In this document: positions 11,801 through 26,800 of the stretch, piece after piece
Position numbering within the stretch: the stretch's first letter is position 1
Layout of the letters: each line of letters starts with the position of its first letter
Assembly (NCBI RefSeq): GCF_000327385.1
Contig: NW_008710050.1
Coordinates: 1,152,000-1,215,999, forward strand
Length of the DNA stretch: 64,000 nt
Direction of reading: 5' to 3'
Source of the DNA: Lottia gigantea
Lineage: Eukaryota; Mollusca; Gastropoda; Lottiidae
Notes under the pieces: generated by a model
Database searches by the model: none
Told to the model about the DNA's origin: nothing
What the model saw: only the letters and a program-made list of their open reading frames with translations
Made by a program: the position numbers and the translations under genes

Positions 11801-14800
11801 AATAGTAAGTTTAAATAGATAGCAATTCCTTGCCATAGAAAATAATAATAATGTGACAATAGGTCTTCTTACCTGTCTAACGCCATCAGAGAGTTTTCGA
11901 ACATCAGTGTTATTGTTTTCACCGTACAGATCAAAGCTGACTCTAGAGTGAGTGGAACCTTCTCTAACAAACCCAGTATATACTGTTATTAAATAATAAT
12001 ACTGATCTTCAGAAAAATTATCTTCTAGTAGCGTCACACCCCACTGAAATACATATTCAGATATTTATTGTTTAAAAGGGAGAAAATTTGATCAGATCAA
12101 CATAATCATGTGCAGTTACGACATTGGTGTGTAAGTTCGACCTTGATGACCTTGACGAGTAGGTACGACCTTGACGAGTAGGTACGACCTTAATGAGTAG
12201 GTACGACCTTAATGAGTAGGTACGACCTTGACGATTGGGTACGACCTTGACGATTGGGTACGACCTTGATGAGTAAGTACGACCTTGACGAGTAGGTGCG
12301 ACCTTGACGAGTAGGTTCGACCTTGACGAGGAGGTACGGCCTTGACGATTGGGTACGACCTTGACGAGTAGGTACGGCCTTGACGAGTAGGTACGAGCTT
12401 GACGAGTAGGTACGGCTAGGATAGATAACCGATCAAGTTTGGTAGATATTATAAACACAGTTATGTCATGAGGTCAAAAGGTCACGAAATGCAGATGACA
12501 CTTCTTAGTTGATAACCTTTGACCACATCGTGTACCTGTGAAAACAGTGAAAATAAATAACAAATCATATTTAGCCTACCTGTAAAACATCAACAGAATC
12601 TTTCCACTGTCCCCAGACCGCAGCCAGTAAACCTAACACTATAATAATGATGAGAACTGATAAGACAGCAGCTTGAGACTGGATATCAAATTTACTGAAA
12701 ACCGTAGCGAAATCTATCCTGTTTGGAGCCGCGAAGAACGACGAGGCTGTGATAGAATTCTCCTCTCCGGGACAAAGACAAGATATCACTCCCTTTACCA
12801 GGTCATGTTCTAACTGAAATAAAAAACAGAATTCAGAGATTTTACAACCGATTTTGTTTAAGGTTCAGCGGTTTTAGTGGCAGGGGACAAGGTTGGGTCT
12901 CAAATTTCTTATCCCTGAATTCCAAAATGCTTGATGCTGTGAGCACCCCTGACAATCTTGTGGTCCTTTCGTTCAACCGTGTAGTCGTAGTGATATATAG
13001 CATTTGCTGGATTTAAACAGACCATTCTTTCACTATGCAAAATGGTGAAATAAATTGAAATTGGGGCAAAGCCGGATCAGCCTCTTTTCTGGGAGGACCA
13101 TGCCCCTACCCCTACCCCACCCCAGAAAACGCCACTGTCCCCACGTTTTAAAGATTGACCATTTTGTCTGGAGGAGGGTCATATAAAAGTATTTACCTCA
13201 CACTTATCGTCGTCCCAGTCCTGTTTCACTCCACTCCACGTCATACAGGAGAACGTCTGCATACTGATATTAAACGATGTGGCCAACTCGTCCGAGTCCG
13301 TACTACTTGTATTAGTTGCTGCTCGACGCTTTCTACTTGATGGCTGCTCAGCTTCTGAAAATGTTTCAAGACAAAAGCTACGTATTCGTATCAAACTATG
13401 GGCAATTGAGGTTTGAAAATTGCGGTGCGAAAATAACCATTAATCGAGATGTAGTTTCGGAAATGAGGAAGTATTTCATAACGAAAAGTGATATCGGGTG
13501 TTTAGTAGATTACGCTTACCCTGACTGGTGCCAGGCCCACCATAGTTGCTGAATATGAAACAAAATAGGAAGCTAAAAACAAAATGCTGATGTGATCTTA
13601 ATTATAGATACTACTATAAATATAAGAAGGCTTACCGTCTGTTTTAGATGGTCTCAGACCAGCATAGATTATTCCAGTCCTCTTTACTTGTTTCGGCTTC
13701 AAACATCCTAACAAAGTCCTCGAATCGGAGCCTAGTTCTAATTTAGTGTGAACAAAATCATACTCTGAATCTGTCGGGGCGATCAGACTCCTCCAGAATA
13801 CATCGTACGTTATCGCTGGACGCTCAGGTCTCAGTAAAATACAGATGTGGTCTCCCTTTCTTTTATACAAGCTCTTCTGGTAAAAAAACCCGGAAGCATC
13901 GCCCTCGACAAACATAGGAGTTACTGTACTGAACGATACGTCTTTTGGATTTTTAAAGTTAGTTTTCTGTCGCTTTGGGGCTACAGGAGAGCCAGTATTT
14001 ACGTCTGTGATAGCCGAGGATACTACTGGACCGGTAACACGTGCCGAGTTTGCTCCCTGTATGTAGATGTTCTTCTTCAATACCAAGGTCTACAAGACAG
14101 AGATATTTCATTATTTTTAACCTTAAGCAAATCTCTGTCAACATATATTTCAACATATAGAAAATGTAACATATATGCCGGTAGTCATATTGGTTGGTTC
14201 AGAGGGGCAATCCATTTGACCCCTGTTATTGAACTGCCTTTACTGACTGGTTCATAACATACCCTCACCTGACCCTTTTCCACCATTCACCTTGGCCCTG
14301 TTTATTGACTTACCTGCACCTTTACCTTTGATTATTTACCGACCTTCACCTTGACCCTGTTTACTGACTTACCTTCACTTTGACCCCTGAATATTTACCG
14401 ACCTTCACCTTGACCCCCTGATATACATACCTTCACCTTGACCTCTGTATCAGGATCTAATTCAATTCCCTCTCGATCGACATTGATCCCATTATCATCG
14501 AAATCACTATCGTTACTGGATCGTTCAGCCAACAAGGCCAGCTTCAGTTTCTGGAACTTTATGGTGAAGGTTTTCTGTTTCATAACACGTGGTGTATCAC
14601 TATTGGTGAATCTTTCCAAGATGGCGAAAGTATTATTCCACAATTTGAAGTTTTGTTCGATATTTCTAAATGCCTGTAGGGAACAGAATATTTTGATAAT
14701 AAAGAATATTACGAATGACTATGAATCCGGTCTAATCGTTCGGATTGGCAAAAACGCAAGACTAACTGACTAATTTATTGTTCAGTACATATCAAAGATC

Positions 14801-17800
14801 CTTCGATATTTTAGCTCACAAAACACTGTACTGTAGACACATATAAGGAGGTGTAGGACGTAAGTAGAGGTGTATTGAGAGGGGGGAGGAGGGTGATAGA
14901 GGGACAGAAAAATAAATAACGTATTCTACTAACACTGCCAAAATCCCCCAAACAATAATACAGATAACAGTTATGATGATATATTTGCTTGCTACGTTTC
15001 ATCGAAGATACTTTTGTCTTTATCAAGCAATGATACATTATGTACTTTGTTATAAAAAAGATGAAATAAATGGAGTTTTACGTCCTACTTTCCTGCTGCA
15101 TTTGGGCAAAGAAAGACAGGCAACGCAATGAAATTTTCCAGGCATTAGCCTGCTCTTGTTCGATTTCCAACTGTCTACGGATCTTTAACGAGCACAGCCT
15201 GTAGCACACAGGGCCTCAGTTTATTGTCCCAACCTAACAACTAGATGCATTTTCCATATCAGCCCCTCTTACCCGAATCACTGACAGGGAGAAATCGGGT
15301 TGACAAATCCGACCTTTGCCGGGATTGAACCCTGGATCTTCAGGTTAGGGAGCAAGCGTCCAACTCACTAAGCCACTGCGGTTCCCTATTTATTATTAAA
15401 GAAGTGTGTTATATAATATATTCCCTTGTGTTTTTTGTTATATGTGCTCTCCGCTTCTTAATGTCGTTTAAATCTATAACTACAATGTACCTACCTGTCG
15501 AAGTCTCCTTCGTGCCTTGACTTTCTTCCTCTTATTCTTAAATCTCTTAAAGTAATCGACTTCTTGTGGGTTGAATCCCTTTTTACTGGTAGCATCCTCT
15601 TCAGGAAAATCTACGTCCGACTCATCCGGGATGTCAGGAGCACCGATAGAAATTATATTGTCTTGTAACGCCCCTAGACCTATAAATAAATATATAATTG
15701 TACATGAGTGTATCGCCTCTGGACCAATACATAAGTACATCATTGTACATAAGCGTAACACCCCTAGATCTATACATAAATACATCATTGTACATGAGTG
15801 TAACACCCCTAGACCTATACATAAATACATAGATATACATGAGTGTAACACCCCTAGACCTATACATAAATACATAGTAATACATGAGTGTAACACCCCT
15901 ATACCTATACATAAATACATAGTTATACATGAGTGTAACACCCCTAGACCTATACATAAATATATAGTTATACATGAGTGTAACACCCCTAGACCTATAC
16001 ATAAATACATAGTAATACATGAGTGTAACACCCCTAGACCTATACATAAATACATAGTTATACATGAGTGTAACACCCCTAGACCTATACATAGTTATAC
16101 ATGAGTGTAACACCCCTAGACCAATAATAAATACATAGTTATACATGAGTGTAACACCCCTAGACCTATACATAAATACATAGTTATACATGAGTGTAAC
16201 ACCCCTAGACCTATAATAAATACATAGTTATACATGAGTGTAACACCCCTAGACCTATACATAAATACATAGTTATACATGAGTGTAACACCCCTAGACC
16301 TATACATAAATACATAGTTATACATGAGTGTACACCCCTAGACCTATACATAAATACATAGTTGTACATGTCGCATTACTCTACTTTTGGTTTCGCTTTC
16401 CCACAATTCTTCAAACGGTTGAATTATTCTAGGTTATGAAATATTAATATGATTGTTATTTGTATTAAAGTACAACATGACCTGTTGGGAAGGTGTAACA
16501 AAGGATGTATGGTCTGGTACTCACCTTCCAGGGCTTGACGAATATCAGCTTCTTTCAGATTACTCTCTGTATTTAACAATAAAATTTCGCTTAATTTTAC
16601 AGCCGAGTCGGTTATTGATTCCTATCAATGTATAATTCATAATGGTCAAGGCTAGATGCGCCAATAAGTAGGACGTAAAACTCCATTCATATCATGGACG
16701 CATCAATATTTTATGCTCAGCTTGATTTAAACAATATGTCTTTATTTTATTTATTATTTACAACTATACACCCTTTTCCTTGTGGACCATTGTATAGACC
16801 ACGAGGCGTGGTATTCATATCAACCAATCAACCGTATGAAACAACAAGCGAGGACACATCAATAGTTCATTCTTAAAGCTATCGTGTTTTATTAACGTCA
16901 GATTTATCATTTATTAAGAAATAAATTATGTGTACCATCGGCCATTGATCGGCCATTTTTCTTCCACAAGTATAGTTAGCTAGTAAGGTTTGGTAAGGAT
17001 CTAAAGTGATTGTAGAGAGGTTTGGTAAGGATCTAAAGGGAGTGTAGAGAGGTTTGGTAAGGATCTAAAGGTATTGTAGAGAGGTTTGTTAAGGATCTAA
17101 AGAGATTGTAGAGAGGTTTGGTAAGGATCTAAAGGTATTGTAGAGAGGTTTGGTAAGGATCTAAAGGTATTGTAGAGAGGTTTGGTAAGGATCTAAAGGT
17201 ATTGTAGAGAGGTTTGGTAAGGATCTAAAGGTATTATAGAGAGGTTTGTTAAGGATCTAAAGGTATTGTAGAGAGGTTTGTTAAGGATCTAAAGAGATTG
17301 TAGAGAGGTTTGGTAAGGATGTAAAGGGATTGTAGAGATGTTTGGTAAGGATCTAAAGTGATTGTAGAGAGGTTTGGTAAGGATGTAAAGGTATTGTAGA
17401 GAGGTTTGGTAAGGATCTAAAGTGATTGTAGAGAGGTTTGGTAAGGATGTAAAGGTATTGTAGAGAGGTTTGTTAAGGATGTAAAGGTATTGTAGAGAGG
17501 TTTGGTAAGGATCTAAAGGTATTGTAGAGAGGTTTGGTAAGGATGTAAAGGTATTGTAGAGAGGTTTGGTAAGGATGTAAAGGTATTGTAGAGAGGTTTG
17601 GTAAGGATCTAAAGGTATTGTAGAGAGGTTTGGTAAGGATCTAAAGGGATTGTAGAGAAGTTTGGTAAGGATCTAAAGGTATGGTAGAGAGGTTTGTTAA
17701 GGATCTAAAGAGATTGTAGAGAGGTTTGGTAAGGATCTAAAGTGATTGTAGAGAGGTTTGGTAAGGATGTAAAGGTATTGTAGAGAGGTTTGGTAAGGAT

Positions 17801-20800
17801 CTAAAGTGATTGTAGAGAGGTTTGGTAAGGATGTAAAGGTATTGTAGAGAGGTTTGGTAAGGATGTAAAGGTATTGTAGAGAGGTTTGTTAAGGATCTAA
17901 AGGTATTGTAGAGAGGTTTGGTAAGGATGTAAAGGTATTGTAGAGAGGTTTGGTAAGGATGTAAAGGTATTGTAGAGAGGTTTGGTAAGGATCTAAAGGT
18001 ATTGTAGAGAGGTTTGGTAAGGATCTAAAGGGATTGTAGAGAAGTTTGGTAAGGATCTAAAGGTATGGTAGAGAGGTTTAGTAAGGATCTAAAGTGATTG
18101 TAGAGAGGTTTGGTAAGGATCTAAAGGTATGGTAGAGAGGTTTAGTAAGGATCTAAAGTGATTGTAGAGAGGTTTGGTAAGGATGTAAAGGTATTGTAGA
18201 GAGGTTTGGTAAGGATCTATAGGTATTGTAGAGAGGTTTGTTAAATAGTTTAAGTTTATCGGGGGCACTGATAGCATCAATGATATAAAACGCACCACTA
18301 ATTGAACGATATCGTCATAATATAAAATATAGAAGTCCTACCTGAACTTTCTCTGACACTATTTCTGGTTTAGAGATAGAGGATCCGACTGTAGTACTGA
18401 ACTGTAATATTTGACTCAATGATACAGGTCCTGCTTGTACAACAGCATCCACTGCCTCTGTTGACATCTTCATCATCATTTCAAGAGCCTGTAATCATAG
18501 TCATAATGAAGAATAAAATATAAATTTAGAACTCCAATTATCATCCACTAGTCTACTGATGTAATCATAGTCATAAAAACTAGTCCGAAACATCTGCCCT
18601 TATTCCAGCTTCTGATTTTTAGATTAAAATGTTTTTGATATTGGCTACGTACCGAAGTTAATTTCTCCTCTACTGGGTCGCCTGTTTTAAGACTGTCGAC
18701 TAAAACTTCTGACTGAGAATTAGAATCATTGACGGCTTCTATATTTACAGACTCTACTGCTGGTTCTGGTACAGGCTGAAATAATAGCTCATATAGTTCA
18801 AAATTTGTATGCATTCCCGAAACTTTAATCATCAAAAAGTCTACAGAGCGAAACGTCTTATCAAAATGTAGAGTAAAACGGCCGACAGTGAGAGTTACGC
18901 TGGCGTTCTGCAACATATCAGAGTAATTAATGGCAGACATTATTTACCGGAACTATGTCAATATTGTCACGTGATTCTGGTAACGTAAATATCAGAGGCT
19001 GGTCGTTCGCGACTACAAGTGTTTGTAAACAAAGTCAATGAGAACAAAACCTTTGTAAGATATGTATGCAAACTGATAATAAAATGTATCATTAAAAAAC
19101 AGATAGTCACAACAAAGTATTACATGCATAAGTAAGTGTCAGAATTCTCCCCTGGAAAGCTCTAAAGCTAGGGACTATATTCAGGTCGCAATATTACTAT
19201 CACTTGACAAATAAATGTGAATTGGCGGATGTAAAGAGTTTCGCCCAAGAAGACACAACGAAATTAACCATTCATTACCGAGAAAGATTCAGATTTACGG
19301 TAAAAGACACCAGCTTGTACCTGAAAGACTTAATGAATATTTGATAGAATGTATCAGTGTATTAGAGACAGAAAGGAATCTTACGCAAGTCTTTGATCTT
19401 CACAAATCCCGTGGGACAAGTAAATATGTCACGAGATGAGGCGAAGCTTGATGCATTAAATATTTAATTTTTCACATTGTCAAAATTATTGTCATCTCTA
19501 AAGAGACGTAATTACTGAATTTCTAATTGACTTCGAGTATCTTATACCTTGACTGCAATAACCACCTTTCTTCTATCAAGCAAGGCAGCGAATTGATTGG
19601 ATTGTGCGCAAGAAAATACAGTCAATCAAAGCCCTTGATATAAAGACAGTAAACATTTTGGCTTTTGGTGTCGACTGTGTTCGGTAGCGTACAATCCAAT
19701 CAAATCGCTGCATGATACCAGAAAGGTGATTGTTGGATTCAAGGTATTAGATGCAGTTCGTAATAGATTGACATATTGAAGATGGGTTAAAGTTTTACTT
19801 AATGAATTTAAAATAGTAACGCTTCATAAATTGTACTATATAAATCATTGAGCATCATTTGAAATGTTACTGACGTATCGACAGATTCTCATTCTTTAGA
19901 ACTACACAACACCATATATCTTGGTCATTCTCGGATGGTTGTCAGTTCTTAAAACTGTGTAAAGGATTTTTTCCAACTTTTCAGTGTGTGCCGGATACGC
20001 TTATAGCTTCAATCTATTTCCAGTCATACACGCCTTTATGTCATTCAAATAATACAACAAAATATGACAATTCATACAATTTAAAATTGGCCCCCGTCCT
20101 TGATTCATTGGTATGAAAGTCTTGCACTTGGCTTCGGGGACACTGATAACATCAATTTGCACCATTCCAATTTTCAAACACTTAATTTCAATGGAATTGC
20201 AGGCGTCTGCAAATTAATGTTGAATGTTGATACACATACAAAATTAAGAAAACCTCTTTCCCTCCCTTTAAATGTTTAGTATGTCGTCCTCTGTCCACTG
20301 CACGAAATAAGGGTAATTTTTCGTAAGTAGGACAAACGGAGAACCAGAGATTGTGTAAGAGTGAGAGTACGAAGTGATCCCCGTACGAATCAACGTGTTA
20401 CATAGAAGTATTAGACACGAACATAGTTGACCAACATTAAAATCAGTACGCCAACACAATCAGTCGAATTTTTGAATGGTAGTAAATATTTCAACTAAGC
20501 GCTTCATTTTACATGTAAATGGATTATATTTTGGCAGTGGTTATATGTATATTAAGTTCTAAATAGCCAGAGATGTATGTATTAAAATCACTCAAAATAG
20601 TCCGCGATTATTCTAGATGGCGGCGCCCATAGATTGAAAGAGATTCAACAACCGATTTTCCTCTTAGTTTGATAGGCCGAGACGCATCACATAAACAACA
20701 CTGTGGTTTTGATAGATTTGTGGGCCTTGAATACATTCTTTCGATTGTATAAACATTTAGAGGCACGATCAAGGTCCAATTTAAGCTGGCCCTTTTTGCG

Positions 20801-23800
20801 TTCCGATATTCCTTTGATTTACCAAAATATGAATTTATCCCAACAATCTGTAAATCAAATCAAATTGTACATATTTCGCGAAATTCTCGATCTTAAATCT
20901 ATAACTGATTAGCAACCGAATTTCAATTACACGATTATCAAAATTTAATAGGATTAGCCAAAATTTTTGAATTGAACCCTGATCACGAGGAGTCATAAAG
21001 ATGGAACAGTAAGGACTTACCACATCGTTAATAACACTAGCCACTGTAGAAACCAACATAGTTTTCTCCGTAGCTGTTTTTTCTTCAAAGTTTTTACTTG
21101 TAGCCTCGGTTAGACCGTCTATAGCTTGAAACTGTTCAGATGTATCCTGATTGTCACTATTATTACCAGCAGCTGTTGTGGGTATCGGCGAGATCACCTG
21201 TAATAAATACATCATTAATATATTAATTATATAAATTAACAAAACACTGCTGCCACCTCCCCCTTCCCCTCTCCTTCTCGAACTGAGACTTGTCCGGCTT
21301 TCTAAGGCTGGTCCAACCCAGTTTCGCCTCCACCACTACAACTACATTTACTGCACACTAAATATTGTTTTTCGAGGCTAATTCAAGACAAACAAGATTC
21401 AAGTATTGTTCCATTCAGACTGGATTGAAAACAAAACAACTTTCATACACAAAGGTGGGGGTCGGGATGGCATGACCCCCTCCAAAGACTAAAGAATACA
21501 TTATTTGAGGAAATACGTAACATATACGTATATATATATTTCATTATATAAAAATGTAATAACATTGAAAGAGTACTGCATAAAATGCAGGATTTAAGCC
21601 CTTTTTCAAAAATGTTTCCATGGCAGCCCACATCTAGAACGGTTTCGATAAGAATTTGGCACAATTCTGTTCTAGCTGACTTACCGTTACATTGAGATTA
21701 AAGGTTGTATAATATAACATAGCATCCGATATCCTCACCGTTACAGGACATATAAATCCTGTCTCCTCTGGACATAGTTGAAGTTTAAACGTCGGTGTAA
21801 CACTATCGGCTAAAATACAACATGGTACGATGGTCAGGGACGTATCCTAAAATGCCTGAGATTGGTGTTAAAGGTGAGTGGTGTCTCTCCGAGGCAAAGC
21901 AAAGCAAACACCCTTGGAGGCCAGAAGACCCCGTAAGCCAATGGATTTCAGATAGTCTGAGATGGGGACCTTAGTTTAAAAATAAGACCTTTCACCAGTT
22001 TAAAGAGGTGAGGGGGTGTATTAGCCACTGACAATGGTCATACGTTTCTATTCAGTGGCGTAACTTTGGTGAGAACTTTGAAAGTGTGGAAGCTTATATG
22101 TTAATTCCTGTTAAACTTACCTCCATCGTATACGACCACATGTTCATCCCTGACTATTTGGGTAGTCTGATAAAATTTTGGTTCACTCTCGTCTAGGGGG
22201 TCCCCACGTTCTAGTCTCAACCCTTCATCCTTCCACCCCGAACAATCCATATAAAAATCATCTAACGATGCTCGACCTGAAAATATTTCAAAAAGTCAAT
22301 AATATAACTAATATTGATAATATCAGTTTCAGAGTCACGTGACAAATTGTCTAGGGTACAAGTAAAAACAATGAAGTGTTATTTGTTTATGAAAATATTC
22401 CAAATGACTAAAAACGAATTCCTACCTGTCTCAGGAACTATTTTACATGTCCCACCGTAAGGTTTAAAGTCTGTGTTAAACCGGAAGCTAGTGGTTCCAG
22501 GTAGTCGCGTTTCTATAGTAACCACCAATTTTAGTAGATACCTGGTCCCTTCCTCAAAACTATGGCGATCAGCTTCAAAAACTTTGTCGGTTGGAGCTGC
22601 AAATAGAGAAGAGAAAAGTTGAGGAACCAAATCAACCCATGTGTATCATGTTCCAGAATCTAAAGGCGACATCTTGTTCTATGACAATTCAAAATAAACG
22701 CACCGTGAAAGTTTAGAATGTCATTTTCGGGACGTTTTTACGATAGATATGGTAGCCGACATAAATAAACCAAATACTAACAATCCGAACCCCAAAACGA
22801 AACCCAAAATTCTCCCCTAAAAAAATATTGACGAAACAGTAGTAGAAGCAAATGGACTTTTCACATGAGGAAGTATATCAATCATATGTGAGTAAGTATT
22901 TCATAATGAAAAGTGGTATCATGTCTGAACATGGGTACAATAAGTTGTATGTGCACATAATAACATCATCACAATCGTCAAGTTATAAGAAGAAGACGTA
23001 ATACCTTGACCATTGTGAAGATGTCCTAATACCCAATCAAAGACTTAAGTACTTAAAATCATAAGACACTCGTTGTCGTTCTTACAAATAAATAACATAG
23101 TCTATATTAGGTTAGGAAAATTGTTTCGTATGTGTTTCAACTCGTTTTCGTTTGAATGAAATGAAAAATATCAAAGATTACAATGAAACGAAATAATAGT
23201 CTTATTTAATTTGATTATTATTGATTGTGATATATTGTGTGTTTTTTTAATGTTTGTTTTATTAAGAATATAAGAGAAAAACAAATTGATGTGCACTAGA
23301 GAACAATACCTGAGGTATATAGCGGATTCCATGGCAATTCAACATCAATACTTTCAGTTTGTGAATATTTATACACTGTCCATTGGTACTGGACCTGTGA
23401 CATCTGTTCTGGGGTACATTGTGGACAGGTCACCACGGATTCTATAGAGGTGATGTCGTCAGGCACCACTTTCTCTTGACAGTTCAGCACACATCTATAA
23501 TGGATGGATGAGTTGGGGTTAGATGGACGAGGCAGGATGGATATATGGCTGGGTCCGTGGAGTCATCTGCCTGTTGTTTTTAAACTTTTTAACCCTAAAA
23601 TCTGAATCTATTTTCTAAAACTAATATCATCATTAGTTCTGAGGAGTCACGAGCTGTTGTGGACTAATTTAGACCTTTCAGAACTGAAGATGGTATTGGA
23701 GATGAGTTCCTCAAATGTTACTAGTGACAGAGAATATTTACTCTACGGGACCACCAACTACGCGCCTACAGACACTAACTTAACCTACATTTCAGTGGCT

Positions 23801-26800
23801 TTTCTACGAGTGGTGGGGGAGAGGCTGGCCCGGCCTTCACCCCCTTCCTCTCACCCTCTAAAAATTTTGTGGCCCCTGCCTAGCCCCCTCAACTAATGTT
23901 TCCTAGAGACGCCACTACTAAATTGGTTATACTAATTTATTGTGAATTATTATGATATCTAGAGAGGACGAAAACTACTAAATGCGTTTCTTATCATTCT
24001 GGGAATTGACAGTCAGTCTTACTCACTATCCATATCCAATGAATCTGAAAGATTTCAAGATTGAAAATAACCTAAAAAAAAACTTACCTTAATTCTATCT
24101 CAGGCGGATCTCCATTCAGGATTTTTACTGATTGAAGACTGATAGACACTCGAGTATTTTTCTTCACCGAAACCTCTAACAGAGCCCATTTATTCAGCTC
24201 CAGATTTCTCGTATCCATTGTTATCTTCCCTTGTTGTGGTAAGGTCACACTACAAACTGGTTTAGATCTGTGGACAGTTCCATTGTAAGTTGGATTCACG
24301 TAGGATTTCAGAGTAGTTTCATCGGAGATCACAAAGCATTTCCATTCAAATTGTAACTCTGTATCAGGATTCCCATATCCAACATTAGGGTCGTATGAGA
24401 CTTCCGTGGAATCGAGGACAACGGGGGTTCCTTGGCCAGCTTCTCGTTCTGTACCGCCCTTAATCTTAGCTACCAGTGGTGGAATGATCAGCTCAACCCA
24501 TATACGATCTTCCATAAATACATTGGGGAGATCAGGTAGAGATACTTTGAGAGATATCAGATATTTTCCAGCGTCTTTGAGATGATCTTGGGCAGTAATT
24601 CTGTAGACATTGGGCTGTACCATCGTCACGGATGTCCCGTCTTCTTTTTCAATTTTCCATTCATATACCAATTTGGAAGCATTGACACAGGGTTTGCTGA
24701 CTCGACCGGTGATAAATTGTTGTAGATCTGATCGGACTTTCTTTGCGTCATCCACTGTTCTGTGAAGCATGGCAAAGAGATGTGAGGATTCGAAACAGAC
24801 CAATTTATACTCAGTGATGTTAGTAACAGATGATACCCTATTTTCACAGGTTAAGCTGATATTTTTGAAGCCCGTCTCTATATCCGGGGGTATGGTGATG
24901 TTACTAAGCTCCGAAAAGGAGGTGATTGTAAAGATTTCAGGACCAGTTGTACCTTCGTGATGCTCATAGTTGCAAATGATATTGGTTAAAGGATAAAAGT
25001 TTCCCAACACATTGTATGTTCCAGTGTTAGTCTGGTTAAAACCGTACTGCTCTTCCAAGTTAAAGGAGATCGAAGTTATAACATTGTCAATAAAGATGGG
25101 AGCGCTGAGATCTAACCGTTCAAAACCAATCGGTGTGCTAACAGTTAAATATGGAGTCACATTTCTTGGCGCATCGTCAAATATATGCGTTTTCGTTTCC
25201 ACTCTAGGCGGCATTGTAACAGTTGTGTCCGGAGTGGTCGTAGCTGTATACGTAAATGTTTCTTCCGGAGTTCCGTCATCCCAATTTATTGTAACGTCAT
25301 GAGCAAAATGATACAGATAGGACGAAATTTGAAAACTGAAGGCAGTAACCCCACGTTGTCCTTTATCTTCAGGAGTTGATTTCGTAAACTCTAATATACC
25401 CCCTTTTATCTTCTCTCTGACCTCTTTAGTCGTGCCGTAGTACTCTAGATCTATATTTAGACTGATACTTTCTCGACGGTTTACAGACTGGACTTCAGAT
25501 AGAACGGTCATCTCTGTTACATTGGTGCTTCCATCCCACACGAGCGTTTTTGTAATGCCAGGATGAGGAGTATCGTAGTCCGTGATGGTATATGTTATGG
25601 TAAACTCGTTGGCATCTGAATTATTCATCGGTACGACATATTGGTGACCAACTATCACATCCTGGGCAGCAAAGGCCTTCACGGTAAAGGTGTTGGCCTG
25701 AACGGTGTTGCTGATATGATTCGAGCAATTTAGAGTGACTGTAGTCGGTCCTGTACGGGTGAAGGTATAATCAAAGGTAAACCACATGAAATCCAAAACA
25801 GCAACAGAGCTTGTATCAAGTTGAGAATTAAAGCTGGAAATATCGTCAGTAAGATAACAAGTTACATCGGTCGGTGTCGGGTAGGTAGCTCTGCTGGTGT
25901 CTTTCAGTTCGAACTGGACGATTCCGGGAGGTGTTATGAGTCCAGTACTAGACACATTGTTTGTCATCTGTGTCGTTGGTATCGGGTGTTCATATTTCAC
26001 TGTCATAGAGGTGGTGATGTTCTCAAACCGTGATGCTGTCATTGTAATGGTGTACGTACCTTCTGAATAAACAGGTGTGTTAATTGGCTCGTCCTGAAAA
26101 TCACCTCCATTAGCGGTTGTCGTTTCACCAAAGTCAAACAGATATGAAAACCCAAATGGTGGCTTACAAATGTTCACTGTATCGCCAACGGTGTAATAGT
26201 AAGGACCGGTGTTAAGGGTACATGGCTCGTTAACGGACACCTCCGGCGTAGAAAGTAATTCATTCTCAAAAGCATCAGTGAATTTAAGTTGAGGTGAGTA
26301 AAAACCAGGGTTGTTGTAGGTACAAGATTGTGTTGATGATTTTGTAGTAGAAACAGTGATGATTTCCACTGTTGACTCACATGTTAGGAAAACTTTTAAA
26401 TCAGCAATCGGGTTGATAATACTACCGCTTATTTCAATATTAAAAACAAGGTATTCTCCTGAATCCAGTATGACACTGTTTGCTGCTAGCGTAATACCAT
26501 TTAGCGGTGATGCTACACGGAGGTCGACGCTAGAATCAGATGCGGCTGGGTTAAAGTTGGATCCGTGAACGTTTAGGGTGTAATGACCAGCCGTGTTGAA
26601 GGTGTGTTTTAGAGAAAATGAGTTGGAAGTGGTACAGTCGTGTTTCACCAATATCTGACTATCATAATCGGCCATGAAATAAATATTAGTATCAGTTTTC
26701 AGCTGACCAGTAATAGTTGTTAATGCACCCAGGGGGATATAGAAGTCTGTATTTACCTCCCCTCCAGTTAGCACGAGGCTCTTTTCAGTGCCATCTACAG

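Noticed and set aside
12072-12458. 128-aa open frame with GRTYSSRSY repeats
   Set aside because: Minisatellite in polycystin intron 15; splice-site phases join exons 15 and 16 without it.
15480-16325. Long open frames on both strands with repeated HSCITMYLCIGLGVL-like protein
   Set aside because: They exist only because the 45-nt minisatellite unit is a multiple of three and lacks stops. Only the 55 codons at 15661-15495 on the minus strand are real (polycystin exon 11).
18548-18940. 130-aa minus-strand frame taken as one exon
   Set aside because: Only 18775-18653 has an acceptor and donor that keep the polycystin frame; the N-terminal part is intron with a fragment of the repeat ending AGTCCGAAACATCTG nearby.
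23657-23896. 79-aa plus-strand frame near polycystin exon 3
   Set aside because: Lies in intron 2 of the minus-strand gene, partly in repeat-like sequence ending CGCCACT; no domain or splice support.
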